Source of the DNA: Burkholderia ambifaria
GTDB taxonomy: Bacteria; Pseudomonadota; Gammaproteobacteria; Burkholderiales; Burkholderiaceae
Direction of reading: 5' to 3'
Assembly (NCBI RefSeq): GCF_001443045.1
Contig: NZ_LKPJ01000004.1
Location: forward strand, 1,292 to 65,291
Length of the DNA: 64,000 bases
The notes below the pieces were generated by a model that ran no database searches, was not told the DNA's origin, and saw only the letters and a list, made by a program, of their open reading frames with translations. The position numbers and the translations under genes were made by a program. Each line of letters begins with the position of its first letter. The stretch's first letter is position 1. Below, one piece after another: positions 52,444 through 60,470 of the stretch.

Positions 52444-53697
52444 ATGGAGGAGGCAATGCATGATTCGCGTGTCGGAACGAAGATGGGTGCCGATCGGCCG
52501 CTGGCCGGCATTCGGGTACTCACCGTCGAAAACTTCATCGCGGCGCCGTTTGCTTCGATGTGGTTGGCGGATGCCGGCGCGGAAGTCGTCAAGATCGAGA
52601 CGCGCGAGGGCGGCGATTTTTCCCGCAGCACGAATCCTGTCAAACAGGATGCCGACGGCAGGCCGAGCGGCCTCGCCTTTCTGCGTGCGAATCGAAACAA
52701 GAAGAGTGTCACGCTCGATCTCAAGCACCCGGAGGGTCGGCGCATCTTCACCGAACTCGCCGCGCAAGCCGATGTCGTGATCGAGAATCTGCGGCCGAAC
52801 GTGATGGACCGGATGGGGCTCGGCTATGCGGACCTGAGCAAGATCAATCCACGCTTGATCTACGGCGCCATTTCCGGGTTCGGACACGACGACATACTGC
52901 CCAGTCCGTACGGCGACTTCCCGGCGTTCGATATCGTGGGGCAGGCGATGAGCGGGCTGATGTATCGTCCCGAGCGGAGCGACGACCGACCGACCTATCT
53001 GGGATTCTCGCTCGCCGATATCGAGTGCGGGATCCTGGCGCTCTATGGCGTCGTGCTCGCGCTCCTGCATCGGCACACGACAGGCAAGGGAAAAAAAATC
53101 GATATCTCGATGGTCGATGCGTCGTTGATCCTGAACGAAATCTCCGTCGCGATGTATTCGGCAACGAAGCGGACATCGCCTCCCGGTGTGCACGCAGTCA
53201 CCGCGCCGTTTGGAACCTATCGTGCGAAAGACGGGTATATCGTCATCGCGGTACTGGGCGAACACATCTGGAAGCGGTTCGCGGAAGTCATCGGCCGCCC
53301 GAATCTGCCGGACGATCCGAGATTTGCCGACGGCATGTTGCGCAAGCAGCATCTGGACGATCTGAATGTCGAGATCGACGCGTGGCTCGCAGATCGGTCA
53401 CGCGAAACGGCGCTGGCCGAGCTTCGCGCGGGCGGCGTGCCTTGCGCCAACGTGAATGATGTGCCGGACCTGTTCGAATGTCCGCACGTCGCTGCGCGCA
53501 AGATGCTCATGACGCTCGACGACCCGGTATGGGGACCCATTCAGGTGGCCGGAAATCCGGTCAAGATGTCGGATGTTCCGGAGCCGGAAGCCAAGACGCC
53601 GCCGCGTCTGGGCGAGCACAACGCGAATGTCCTGCACGAGTGGTTGGGCATGGACGACGGTGAAATCGGGAAATTGCGGGAAATGAACGTGATCTGA
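52444..53697 (+). CDS. CaiB/BaiF family CoA-transferase (cluster C, first)
   Basis: A 417-residue protein from ATG 52444, with AAGGAG 5 bp upstream. It has VENFIAAPFASMWLADAGAE, RANRNKKSVTLDLKHPEGRR, YGAISGFGHDD, YGDFPAFDIVGQAMSGLMYR (Asp nucleophile region) and a C-terminal RLGEHNANVLHEWLG. It activates an acid by CoA exchange. It follows the racemase-like gene closely and probably forms an operon with it. Substrate unknown; differs from the cluster A, B and 60.5 kb homologues. Confidence 0.87.
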   Translation: MEEAMHDSRVGTKMGADRPLAGIRVLTVENFIAAPFASMWLADAGAEVVKIETREGGDFSRSTNPVKQDADGRPSGLAFLRANRNKKSVTLDLKHPEGRRIFTELAAQADVVIENLRPNVMDRMGLGYADLSKINPRLIYGAISGFGHDDILPSPYGDFPAFDIVGQAMSGLMYRPERSDDRPTYLGFSLADIECGILALYGVVLALLHRHTTGKGKKIDISMVDASLILNEISVAMYSATKRTSPPGVHAVTAPFGTYRAKDGYIVIAVLGEHIWKRFAEVIGRPNLPDDPRFADGMLRKQHLDDLNVEIDAWLADRSRETALAELRAGGVPCANVNDVPDLFECPHVAARKMLMTLDDPVWGPIQVAGNPVKMSDVPEPEAKTPPRLGEHNANVLHEWLGMDDGEIGKLREMNVI

Positions 53698-53922
53698 ATC
53701 CGGTGAACCGACGGCGCGTGCCCGCTTCGCACCGATCGTCTCATGCGCTGTACAACGTCGGGGCGACCTCGGCTTCTCGACTGCCCTGGGGATATGACCG
53801 ATATCGCCGAGGTTGTCCCGGTCGCCCCTTCTTCGACTCCCAATTGACGCCCGATCACCCCCGGCTTAGTCTCTATGGCTCAATTCAGCAATCCAGCCGA
53901 GCGAGAAGACCAAGGAGAGGAC

Positions 53923-54840
53923 ATGCCCGGGCTCAGTCTCCACAATCTGACGAGACGCGTCGACCTTTTCACGTTGAGGTTGTTTCTCACCGTCGTGGAA
54001 GAGCAGCAGATGCGTCGCGCGGCGGTGAGGGAGAACATCACGCCGTCGGCTGCGACGAGGCGGATCCAGGATCTCGAAGAGATTGCCGGCATCGACCTGT
54101 TCGAGCGACTGCCAACCGGCATGGTGCCGAGCGCCGCCGGCGAGGTGCTGGCTCGTCACGTGCGTTTGCTGTTCGAGAATCTCGACGTCATGCGGCGGGA
54201 GGTGGCCGAGTTCACCGAGGGCGTGCGCGGTCATATCCGCATCAGTTCCACCAGCACGATCATCGTCCAGTTTCTGGCGCGCGAGATCGCCGAGTTCACG
54301 CGGGATTTCCCCTTCGTCGACATCGAGCTGCAGGAGGATGCAAATACCAACGTGGTTGGTGCCGTTGTGGCTGGCAAGGCCGATGTGGCGATGTTCTATG
54401 CAACCGACGACATCGACCGGGATGCGCTCGAGATCATCGAGTATCGTACTGATCGTCTCGTGGCAGTGGTGCCGAAAGGGCACACCCTGGGTGAGCGCGC
54501 CAGCGTAACGACGGCGGATCTCCTCGAGCAGAATGTGATCGGCATTTCGGCGACGACTTCGATGATGACCCAGTTGCGAAATGCAGCCACCGCGCTGGGA
54601 CGCGAGCTGAATGTGAAGTTCCGGGTCAGCACGATCGAGGCAGCTCGCAGCCTGGTCAAGGCGGGGCTGGGTGTGATGATTCAGCCCGAGAGCATGCTGC
54701 CGGTCGAGGATCTCAACAAAGTGACGCTGGTGGCACTCGACGAACCATGGGCATTGCGCCGGCTCTGCGTCGGGACAAGGCGGGGCGATTCCCTGACAGC
54801 GGCAACGAGGGCGTTCGTTGCCCGATTCACTGACCGCTAG
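53923..54840 (+). CDS. LysR-family regulator, cluster C copy 1
   Basis: A 305-residue protein from ATG 53923 (MPGLSLHNLTRRVDLFTLRL), with CAAGGAGAGGAC before it. HTH: RRAAVRENITPSAATRRIQD, which departs from the usual LTTR pattern. Ligand domain from IRISSTSTIIVQFLAREIAE. It is clearly paralogous to the protein at 61929 (same length; shared VDLFTL, VEEQQ, RIQDLE). Candidate controller of the TTTTCGAA motif promoters. Confidence 0.85.
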   Translation: MPGLSLHNLTRRVDLFTLRLFLTVVEEQQMRRAAVRENITPSAATRRIQDLEEIAGIDLFERLPTGMVPSAAGEVLARHVRLLFENLDVMRREVAEFTEGVRGHIRISSTSTIIVQFLAREIAEFTRDFPFVDIELQEDANTNVVGAVVAGKADVAMFYATDDIDRDALEIIEYRTDRLVAVVPKGHTLGERASVTTADLLEQNVIGISATTSMMTQLRNAATALGRELNVKFRVSTIEAARSLVKAGLGVMIQPESMLPVEDLNKVTLVALDEPWALRRLCVGTRRGDSLTAATRAFVARFTDR

Positions 54841-55294
54841 CTGCGGTTTCAACGCCATTGGCATGATGTGGCGCGCTGTACCGGCTGCGTGGAGTTACGA
54901 CGGTCGACAGAGGCGAGCGCGTCACGCATGCGCATGATTTTCGTTCGCGCGATGCCGCTTCCCGAGCGGCCCAGCAGTATCTCCCGCACCGCTGAATAAA
55001 GCGTTCCCTTCAATACGGCCGTCTCATCGAGACAGCGCCGTCGCGACCGTTGACAAGACGATTCGTGCGGCTTCCAGTCGATTGGAGAAGCCGGATTTTG
55101 TCGATTGATACGTTGCCTTATACCTGTCACGCACTCGCGTGCACGGCATTTCTGATCACACGAAAGGTAATTCGAATTCGCCGAATCGCCGCTTCGAAAT
55201 ACGTCACTTGGTCGATAAATTTCGCATCCCTATAGTGATCGAGAAGATAAAAACCCGGTCGTCAACGGGAATTCGTGAGTAAAAAGGAGACAAC
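54841..55294. other. Promoter region of the AAHS transporter
   Basis: 454 bp without a gene. The last 150 bp are AT-rich and contain the GAATCGCCGCTTCGAAA motif (see separate entry). The RNA polymerase site cannot be fixed by eye. Confidence 0.45.
55183..55199 (+). promoter_or_regulatory. Shared operator-like motif, copy upstream of transporter
   Basis: GAATCGCCGCTTCGAAA, identical apart from one base to 56864-56880, lies 112 bp upstream of the transporter start. In both copies the element is followed by a similarly spaced TTGG (CACTTGG and CAGTTGG). Confidence 0.6.
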
Positions 55295-56608
55295 GTGAAC
55301 GCATCATCCATTCGGACTCGCAGCAGCTTGTTCGTAGTCGTCTTGTGCTTTCTAACGATCGCCGTCGACGGCTACGATCTTATCGTCTACGGCGCAACGG
55401 TGTCGTCCCTGTTCGCGGAGCCCGGATGGGGCTTGAGCGCATCGGGGGCGGGAATGATCGGGAGCTGGACACTGGCCGGGCTGATGCTGGGCCTGTTCGG
55501 TGCCGGTTCCCTGTCCGATCGCATCGGCCGTCGAAAACTGATCATGGCCGGCGTGCTGTGGTTTTCCATCGGTTCGCTGCTATGTGCAGTGGCCCATTCT
55601 CCGACGCAACTGGGTTTCGCTCGCTTCCTCACGGGTATCGGGTTGGGGAGCGTGGTGCCTTCGTCGGTGGCGCTGAGCGTCGAATATGCGCCTCGAAATC
55701 GCCGGCAGCTGTATAGCGCGCTCGCGCTGACGGGCTATGCGATTGGCGGCGTAGTGTGTGCGCTGCTGGCGATGTCGCTGCTGCAGAGTCACGGCTGGCG
55801 CGTGCTCTATGCCGCCGGCGCGTTGTACGTCGTCATCCTGCCCGTCATGTACTTTTTCCTGCCGGAGTCGGTCAATTTTCTGGTCGACAGCAATCGAATG
55901 GACGAAGCGCGAGAACTGGCGACCCGCTATTCGATCGACTTCGAGCGTGTCCTGGCTGACAACGCCAGTCAACGTCAGCTTCAATCCACATCCACCGAGC
56001 TGCGCGGCTTCAAACTCGTGATGTCGTCGGACTGGCGGTCCGCGGTGCTCCTGTTCGCGGTCGTGTGTTTCTGCGGCCAGATCGTCGTCTATGGGATGAA
56101 TGTCTGGCTACCGACGTTGATGCGGAAGGCCGGGTATCCGCTGGGATCAGCGCTGCAGTTTCTTCTGGTGATGCAATTCGGTGCCGCCGTGGGCAATCTG
56201 TTTGGCGCGTGGTTGGCCGATCGGTTTGGATCCCGGAAGATACTGATCGCTCTTTTTGCCGTTTGCGCAATTTCGTTGCTGGTCATGAGCCAGAAGCCGG
56301 ATTACATCTGGTTGATGCTCGCCGTGTTCGGTTCAGGACTGGGGTCGATCGGATCGACAACGCTCGGCTACGGCTACATCGCTGCGTACTTCCCCGCATC
56401 CTGCCGTGGCTCGGCCATCGGTACAGCCCAAGGTCTGGGGCGGATCGGCTCGGTGCTGGGACCGATGATTGGTGGATGGGTCGTCGGGTCGACTCTGGGG
56501 CATCAGTGGAATTTCTACGTGTTCGCGATTCCGTCCGTGATTGCCGCCATCATGGTGACCCAGATTCCTAAAACGAGGCGCGTGGACGCGTCTTACGTGA
56601 AGGCATAA
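55295..56608 (+). CDS. MFS transporter, aromatic acid/H+ symporter type
   Basis: A 437-residue, 12-TM transporter from GTG 55295, with AAAAAGGAGACAAC before it. VDGYDLIVYGATVSSLF is the TM1 acidic motif of the AAHS family (PcaK, BenK, MhpT-like). GSLSDRIGRRKLIMAG and WLADRFGSRKILIAL are the MFS loop motifs. It imports an aromatic or cyclic organic acid with protons. A shared operator-like motif upstream ties it to the acyl-CoA dehydrogenase gene at 56978. Confidence 0.9.
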   Translation: MNASSIRTRSSLFVVVLCFLTIAVDGYDLIVYGATVSSLFAEPGWGLSASGAGMIGSWTLAGLMLGLFGAGSLSDRIGRRKLIMAGVLWFSIGSLLCAVAHSPTQLGFARFLTGIGLGSVVPSSVALSVEYAPRNRRQLYSALALTGYAIGGVVCALLAMSLLQSHGWRVLYAAGALYVVILPVMYFFLPESVNFLVDSNRMDEARELATRYSIDFERVLADNASQRQLQSTSTELRGFKLVMSSDWRSAVLLFAVVCFCGQIVVYGMNVWLPTLMRKAGYPLGSALQFLLVMQFGAAVGNLFGAWLADRFGSRKILIALFAVCAISLLVMSQKPDYIWLMLAVFGSGLGSIGSTTLGYGYIAAYFPASCRGSAIGTAQGLGRIGSVLGPMIGGWVVGSTLGHQWNFYVFAIPSVIAAIMVTQIPKTRRVDASYVKA

Positions 56609-56977
56609 CTCGACGTTGTCGTCTCGACGCGATCCGGGGTACGGCGGCGCTTGCGCGCACCGTCGACTACGGGATCGGCGACAAATGCGTGCTTGTTAGC
56701 GTACCGAAGCCGGATTGATCACGACCGTGCCCGACGATTCCAGAAAAGGAACGTCGGGCACGTGTCGTTTAGAGCAGGTGGCGACCTCGCGCGGTCACAC
56801 TTGCCCGATCACTGAAGCAGAACGCCCGCCGCGAAGCAGTCGCGAATCGTCTTCGCCATTTTCGAATCGTCGCTTCGAAAATGACCAGTTGGATCGCTCC
56901 CGACGTGGCCCTAACCTGAAGGTCATGACGAACAAGGCCGATGCGCGAGCAGACGCCACACACTGGAGCGAAGACAA
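56609..56977. other. Promoter region of the main cluster C operon
   Basis: 369 bp without a gene between the transporter and the acyl-CoA dehydrogenase. It contains the 10-bp inverted repeat at 56857-56883. Confidence 0.5.
56857..56883. promoter_or_regulatory. Perfect 10-bp inverted repeat CATTTTCGAA-N7-TTCGAAAATG
   Basis: CATTTTCGAA (56857-56866), spacer TCGTCGC, TTCGAAAATG (56874-56883). It lies 95 bp before the acyl-CoA dehydrogenase ATG. It is an excellent operator candidate for one of the two paralogous LysR proteins; related sequence occurs at 55183 and 50895-50925. Confidence 0.7.
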
Positions 56978-58120
56978 ATGGCAAACTTTCTCGACGAATC
57001 GCAAACGATGTGGCTCGACACCGTGAACAAGTTCATGGACAACGAGATCACCGTCGAATACGTGCGCAAGTGCGACATGAATCGCGACTACCCTTACGAA
57101 GCGTACGAAAAGATCGCGAAGCAAGGCTGGCTCGGCCTGCTGATTCCGGAAGCCGAAGGCGGTTCGGGCGGCGACATTTTCGATTACTCGCTGATGGCCG
57201 AAGGCCTTGGCAAGTTCGGCTTCGACTTCGCGTGCTCGGTGCTCGTGCCGACGTTCACCGCGATGAACATCACCAAGTTCGGCACGCCGGCCCAGAAGGC
57301 GAAGTACGTACAGCCGTTCATCGACGGCAAGATCCGCTTCTCGGTATCGATTTCCGAGCCCGATGCAGGTTCCGACGCAGCGAATACGAAGACGCGCGCA
57401 CGCCGCGACAGCAACGGCGACTGGATCGTCAGCGGCCAGAAGCTGTGGTGCAGCGGCGCGGCGGCGAAGAACACCGTGATCGCGATGCTGGTTCGCACGA
57501 GCACCGATGACAAGCACAAAGGCCTGTCCGTGCTGCTGATCCCGAACGATACGCCGGGCATGGTCATCAACCGCCTTCCGACGCTGTCGCGTCATGCGAC
57601 CGGTACGACCGAGATCTTCCTCGACGAAGTGCGCGTGCCGGGCGATGCGCTGCTGGGCGAGGAAGGGCAGGGCTGGAAGATCATCACCGAACACCTCGAG
57701 CTCGAGCGCTGCGCGGTGGCCGCGGCTTATACGGGTAACGCCCAGCAGGCAGTGACGACGGCGACGCGCTACGCGCACGATCGTATTCAGTTCGACCATC
57801 AACTGTACGACTTCCAGGTGATTCGCCACCTGCTCGCCGACTGCCAGACGAAGGTCGACGCGGCGCGTCTGCTCTGCTATCGCGCGGCACGGATGGCGGC
57901 GGACCACGTGCCGTGCAGCCGCGAAGTGTCGATGGCGAAGCTGTACGGGTCCGAGACGCTGAAGGAGTGCGCGCTCGCAGGCATGCAGATCCTGGGTGGC
58001 TACGCAAACCTGCCGGAAGCCGACATGGAGCGCTACCTGCGCGAAAGCATTCAGTCGACGATCGGTGGCGGCACGTCGCAGATCCAGCGCACGATCATCG
58101 CGAAATCGATGCGCCAGTAA
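56978..58120 (+). CDS. Acyl-CoA dehydrogenase (cluster C) with altered base
   Basis: A 380-residue FAD protein with TGGAGCGAAGACAA upstream. It has SISEPDAGSDAANTKTRARR, LFxG-type HATGTTEIFLDEVRVPGDAL, DRIQFDHQLYDFQVIRHLLA and MQILGGYANL. The C-terminal YEGTTxIQ segment reads STIGGGTSQIQRTIIAKSM, with Gly where most family members have the catalytic Glu, and no Glu stands in the alternative helix either (TTATRYAHDR). It may use another base or need a partner subunit. First gene of an operon running to 61619; GC-rich codon use suggests high expression. Confidence 0.88.
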   Translation: MANFLDESQTMWLDTVNKFMDNEITVEYVRKCDMNRDYPYEAYEKIAKQGWLGLLIPEAEGGSGGDIFDYSLMAEGLGKFGFDFACSVLVPTFTAMNITKFGTPAQKAKYVQPFIDGKIRFSVSISEPDAGSDAANTKTRARRDSNGDWIVSGQKLWCSGAAAKNTVIAMLVRTSTDDKHKGLSVLLIPNDTPGMVINRLPTLSRHATGTTEIFLDEVRVPGDALLGEEGQGWKIITEHLELERCAVAAAYTGNAQQAVTTATRYAHDRIQFDHQLYDFQVIRHLLADCQTKVDAARLLCYRAARMAADHVPCSREVSMAKLYGSETLKECALAGMQILGGYANLPEADMERYLRESIQSTIGGGTSQIQRTIIAKSMRQ

Positions 58121-58198
58121 CGTCGTATCGCTTCACTTGAACGAAGCGCGCGGGCAGGCCTGCGCGCCGTTACCCCGAATTCAACAGGAGACACCGTA

Positions 58199-58696
58199 AT
58201 GAGCGTTATCAACAACAGCATCAACATTCCGCTCGACGAGCTGGAGGTTGGCACCAAGTTTCGTTCGCCTGGCCGTACCGTGACCGAGAGCGATGTCGTG
58301 ATGTTCTGCATGTTCACGGGCAACTGGATCGAGATTCACTCGAACAAGGAATACGCGGAGAGAACGCGCTGGGGCGAGCGCATCGTGCAGGGCATGCTGA
58401 CGTTCTCGCTGATCTCGGGCCTGCTGCAGTTCGGCCCCGCGATCCAGGCGAACTACGGCGTCGACAAGATGCGCTTCCTGAATCCGGTGAAGATCGGCGA
58501 CACGGTCTACGCGAGCGCCGAAGTCATCGCCAAGAAGGAAAAGGACGACAAGTTCGGCGTCGGCACGATGCTGATTCAGGCGTACAACCAGCGCGGCGAA
58601 GTCGTTCAGCGCAGCGAATGGAGCCTGCTGATGCTGCGCAAGCGCGCGGATCTCGAGGCGCTGATCGCTGAAGCGCAGCCCGAGTTCAAGGTCTGA
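58199..58696 (+). CDS. MaoC-like hotdog hydratase
   Basis: A 165-residue single-hotdog protein with CAACAGGAGACACCGTA before ATG 58199. The hydratase-2 segment is FTGNWIEIHSNKEYAERT then QGMLTFSLISGL. The catalytic His is present, but the usual Asp of GDxNPxH is Asn here. It should hydrate the enoyl-CoA from the preceding dehydrogenase, alone or with a partner. In steroid side-chain clusters a MaoC protein occupies the same place beside Ltp2 and DUF35 proteins. 78 bp after the dehydrogenase, 11 bp before the thiolase-fold gene. Confidence 0.85.
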   Translation: MSVINNSINIPLDELEVGTKFRSPGRTVTESDVVMFCMFTGNWIEIHSNKEYAERTRWGERIVQGMLTFSLISGLLQFGPAIQANYGVDKMRFLNPVKIGDTVYASAEVIAKKEKDDKFGVGTMLIQAYNQRGEVVQRSEWSLLMLRKRADLEALIAEAQPEFKV

Positions 58697-58707
58697 GGAG
58701 CGCGGTC

Positions 58708-59919
58708 ATGACTCCTCGTCCGGTTGCGGCGATCGTCGGCATGGGTGACGCCTATGCGTCACGTGCGAATCGCAAGGACCCGCTGCAGTTGGCCGCCGAG
58801 GCAACGCTCAATGCGCTTGCCGACGCGGGCATCCGCAAGGACCAGGTCGATGCGGTATTCACGGGACGCTCGCCGTGGGCCGACAAGCGTTCGCAGTGGA
58901 GCAACATCTTCATCTCGCACATGCAGATGCCGGTGACGCTCACGAGCGAACTGACGATGCATGGCGCCGGCCTGACGTCGACGCTCGCGATCGCATCGCA
59001 GATGATCGCGGCTGGTCGCGCGGAATACGTGCTGTGCCTGCAAAGCGACGCGACCGAGCTGTTCGTCGACGCGGTCGCGATGGGCGCGGAAGCCGACGCG
59101 GACCCCCAGTTCGAAATCCCGTACGGTCCGACGATTCCGGCGCTCTATGCGCAGGCGGCGCAACGCTACTTTCACGAATTCGGCATCACCGAGGACGACC
59201 TCGCCGATGTCGCGATCGCGAATCAGCGCTGGGGACGCCATCATCCGCACGCGGCAAAGGCGAAGTTCGGCGAGATCGATCGCGCGGCGGTGCTGTCGTC
59301 GCCGTACGTGGCGACGCCGCTGCGGCGCTGGATGTGTTCGACGTGGGGCGGCGGCACGGGTGGCGCGCTGGTCGTGACCTCGCCGGAAAACGCGCGCAAC
59401 GCACGTGATCCGGTGTACCTGCTCGGCTATGGATCGGCCACGACGCATGAATACCTGACGGATCGCATGAACATGCGTCAATGCAGATTCGACAGTCTCG
59501 GCGCATTTCCGAACCTGACGACCACTGCAACGGCCGAGGCGGCACGACAAGCCTATGCGATGTCGGGGCTGACGCCTTCCGACATCGACATGGCGCAGAT
59601 CTCGGTGAACTTCGCGCACATGGGGCCGATCGTGATGGAGGATCTCGGTTTCGCGAAGAAGGGACACGGTATCGACCTCTATCGAGAAGGTCGTACGAGC
59701 GTCGACGGCGACCTGCCGACCGACACGAACGGCGGCTGGCTGTCGTTTGGCCAGCCTGGCATTTCGTGCAACATGGACAGCATCGTCGAAGCCGTTCGCC
59801 AGTTGCGCGGTGAGCCGCTTGGACTGGCGCCAACGCGCCGGCCGAAGACCGCGCTTGTGCAAGGCGCCGGAGGGATGCTCGCAGCGGGTGCGGTTCTGCT
59901 CCTGTCGTCCGAGACCTGA
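58708..59919 (+). CDS. Thiolase-fold lipid-transfer-like protein (Ltp-type aldolase?)
   Basis: A 403-residue thiolase-superfamily protein. The position of the thiolase nucleophile (SELTMHGAGLTSTLAIASQM) has no Cys. The C-terminal GHPxGATG is replaced by DTNGGWLSFGQPGISCNMDS, the pattern of non-thiolytic Ltp/SCP-x-like proteins, although MCSTWGGGTGGALVVTS is kept. Such proteins partnered with a DUF35 protein act as retro-aldolases (Ltp2-ChsH2 in actinobacteria) or acetyl-transfer enzymes. The DUF35 gene follows after 20 bp. I infer C-C cleavage of a 3-hydroxyacyl-CoA. Confidence 0.83.
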   Translation: MTPRPVAAIVGMGDAYASRANRKDPLQLAAEATLNALADAGIRKDQVDAVFTGRSPWADKRSQWSNIFISHMQMPVTLTSELTMHGAGLTSTLAIASQMIAAGRAEYVLCLQSDATELFVDAVAMGAEADADPQFEIPYGPTIPALYAQAAQRYFHEFGITEDDLADVAIANQRWGRHHPHAAKAKFGEIDRAAVLSSPYVATPLRRWMCSTWGGGTGGALVVTSPENARNARDPVYLLGYGSATTHEYLTDRMNMRQCRFDSLGAFPNLTTTATAEAARQAYAMSGLTPSDIDMAQISVNFAHMGPIVMEDLGFAKKGHGIDLYREGRTSVDGDLPTDTNGGWLSFGQPGISCNMDSIVEAVRQLRGEPLGLAPTRRPKTALVQGAGGMLAAGAVLLLSSET

Positions 59920-59939
59920 TACCCGATCGAGAGGATCCC

Positions 59940-60359
59940 ATGACGGAAACCCATTTGCCGAATACCTGGCCGCAACCGTACCGGTTGCTCGATGCGCAGC
60001 CTTACTGGGACGCGTTGGCCGACGAAAAGCTGACGTTCCAGCGCTGTACCGCGTGCCGTGAATCGGTATGGCCGGCTCACTCGTTTTGCACGCATTGCGG
60101 TGCGAAGTCGCTGGACTGGACGCAGTCGTCCGGCCGCGGCGAGATCTATTCATACAGCACGATCACGCGTGGGCCGACGCCGGTGTGGGCCGGCATCGTT
60201 CCGTACACCGTCGGCTTCATTCGCATGGACGAGGGCTATTTCCTGTTCACGCAGATCGACGAAGCACCGGAAGCGTTGCGGATTGGCCAGCGTGTCGAGG
60301 TTCGGTTCGTGCAGCGTGGCGAACAGAAGTTGCCGGTATTCGTGTTGTCGAAACAATAA
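59940..60359 (+). CDS. Zn-ribbon OB-fold protein (DUF35)
   Basis: A 139-residue protein. The N-terminal rubredoxin-like zinc ribbon has four Cys in CTACRESVWPAHSFCTHCG. It is followed by an OB-fold (GRGEIYSYSTITRGPTPVWA, PYTVGFIRMDEGYFLFTQID, GQRVEVRFVQRGE). DUF35 proteins bind CoA esters and form complexes with thiolase-fold partners, handing substrates to the active site. The gene directly follows the Ltp-like gene, as expected for such a complex. AGAGGATCCC precedes the ATG. Confidence 0.92.
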   Translation: MTETHLPNTWPQPYRLLDAQPYWDALADEKLTFQRCTACRESVWPAHSFCTHCGAKSLDWTQSSGRGEIYSYSTITRGPTPVWAGIVPYTVGFIRMDEGYFLFTQIDEAPEALRIGQRVEVRFVQRGEQKLPVFVLSKQ

Positions 60360-60470
60360 CGCTGACTGCGTGATCAGGCATCGCGCGTCGGCACGTGGCC
60401 GAGTCCGTATCGATGCGGCTCCGGCCGATGCCGCGATGACCTGATCGAGACATTGAAGTGGAGGAGCGAC

